This document shows, piece after piece, positions 6,666 to 6,991 of a DNA stretch of 6,991 nucleotides (position 1 is its first letter; each line of letters opens with the position of its first letter). The notes under the pieces are model-generated. The model was not told the origin of the DNA, made no database searches, and worked only from the letters and a program-made list of their open reading frames with translations. The position numbers were made by a program, and so were the translations under genes. The stretch spans positions 1 to 6,991 of the forward strand of contig JALHHX010000115.1 of the NCBI GenBank assembly GCA_022837245.1. The letters run 5' to 3'. This DNA comes from Lentisphaerota bacterium (GTDB taxonomy: Bacteria; Verrucomicrobiota; Kiritimatiellia; RFP12; UBA3636).

Positions 6666-6760
6666 AAGTGAGTGAAAAGCCCTGCGCCACATGCGCGTAA
6701 GGCACTTGCCAGCATAGGCTAGAGTCCCGCGCCATCTGTCTCCGGCGGTTTTAACCACTT

Positions 6761-6786
6761 CCTGCGGGCAGGCTCTTGCCCGCAGG
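6761..6786. repeat. Perfect GC-rich hairpin, REP-like unit 2
   Basis: A 10-bp perfect stem (CCTGCGGGCA at 6761-6770, TGCCCGCAGG at 6777-6786) closes a six-base loop GGCTCT. Its core GCAGGCTCT (6768-6776) is the exact reverse complement of AGAGCCTGC in the hairpin at 6641-6665, so the two units face each other. Part of its right arm recurs as a direct copy: CTTGCCCGC then GGCCTC at 6775-6790 and again at 6816-6833 with two extra bases between. Confidence 0.72.
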
Positions 6787-6931
6787 CCTCCTTACGCCGA
6801 CAGCCCGGCGCTTCGCTTGCCCGCGGCGGCCTCTTCTCCCGCGTCGGCTCACTTTGTGGGGAGACAGACCGACCATGTTGGACACGCTTGAATTAGGGCT
6901 TATCCGTAAATAAGGCTTTCGTTTTCGCGCA

Positions 6932-6967
6932 CCTCCTGATAGGATATCTGCCAACCACATCAGGAGG
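6932..6967 (+). promoter_or_regulatory. Leader hairpin that can hide the Shine-Dalgarno site
   Basis: CCTCCTGA (6932-6939) and TCAGGAGG (6960-6967) are perfect 8-bp complements separated by 20 bases. The right arm contains the ribosome site AGGAGG (6962-6967) of the gene starting at 6976. In mRNA starting upstream of 6932 the stem would block ribosome binding. This is visible directly; the regulatory effect is inference. Confidence 0.6.
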
Positions 6968-6975
6968 ACATACAA

Positions 6976-6991
6976 ATGGCAAGAACACACA
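6976..6991 (+). CDS. Start of an unidentified gene, possibly a Y1/REP-type transposase (3' partial)
   Basis: Only the first five codons (MARTH) are in the window. The start is convincing because AGGAGG lies 8 bases before the ATG, the strongest ribosome site in the window. Five residues cannot identify a protein. MARxHR-like beginnings occur in REP-associated tyrosine transposases as I remember them, and the hairpin pair just upstream plus the hidden ribosome site would suit such a gene. The gene is divergent from the DUF58 operon and continues beyond the window. Function therefore remains a guess. Confidence 0.5.

Noticed and set aside
6522..6758. N-terminal extension of the DUF58 protein to a start at 6758
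   Set aside because: The 79 extra residues have no DUF58 character, cross the 6641-6665 hairpin and overlap the promoter candidate; the family alignment begins at the ATG at 6521.
6751..6990. Minus-strand open frame of 79 residues, rich in Arg and Gly
   Set aside because: Its composition follows from translating the GC-rich repeats, it has no plausible ribosome site within the window, and it runs antisense through the strong leader of the gene starting at 6976.

Overview
The window is ordinary bacterial chromosome with moderately high GC and dense packing. It ends, at its right edge, in a short repeat-rich region that looks accessory. The clearly recognisable genes are a radical SAM protein, cyclophilin PpiB, a double zinc-ribbon protein, a DUF58 protein, a rhomboid protease, an S41 processing protease and TsaD. 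None of them fixes the taxon. My guess is a member of the Planctomycetes-Verrucomicrobia-Chlamydiae group or a similar environmental Gram-negative lineage. This rests on general resemblance only and is weakly held.

Layout. Positions 2-1045 (+) hold the C-terminal part of a B12-binding-type radical SAM protein that begins before the window. It converges on ppiB (1042-1545, -), and the two stop codons share one CTAG. A 269-base gap follows, holding the ppiB promoter and an unproven 30-codon ORF. Next is a small double zinc-ribbon protein (1815-2366, -). The 271-base gap after it (2367-2637) carries that gene's promoter candidate and a 138-bp inverted-repeat element with 22-bp arms. From 6521 down to 2638 runs a tight four-gene minus-strand operon: DUF58 protein, rhomboid protease, S41 protease, tsaD. 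Its junctions are one 7-base gap (or a 23-base overlap if a GTG start is used), one 7-base overlap and one ATGA overlap. A promoter candidate lies upstream at 6585-6614.

The last 450 bases (6522-6975) have no convincing gene. They contain two strong hairpins that share a core in opposite orientation, an imperfect direct repeat of one hairpin arm, and then a plus-strand gene start (6976 onward). That gene's Shine-Dalgarno sequence can be locked in a perfect 8-bp stem. REP-like hairpins next to such a leader suggest, but do not prove, a REP-associated (Y1/RAYT-type) transposase gene entering the window.

How the genes fit together: the operon joins two membrane or envelope proteolysis functions (rhomboid, S41) and a DUF58 protein to TsaD, which makes the universal t6A tRNA modification. 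Co-transcription is well supported by the junctions. A functional link is only inference. I see no clearly new system; the best candidates for novelty are the repeat/transposase region at the right end and the inverted-repeat element between tsaD and the zinc-ribbon gene.
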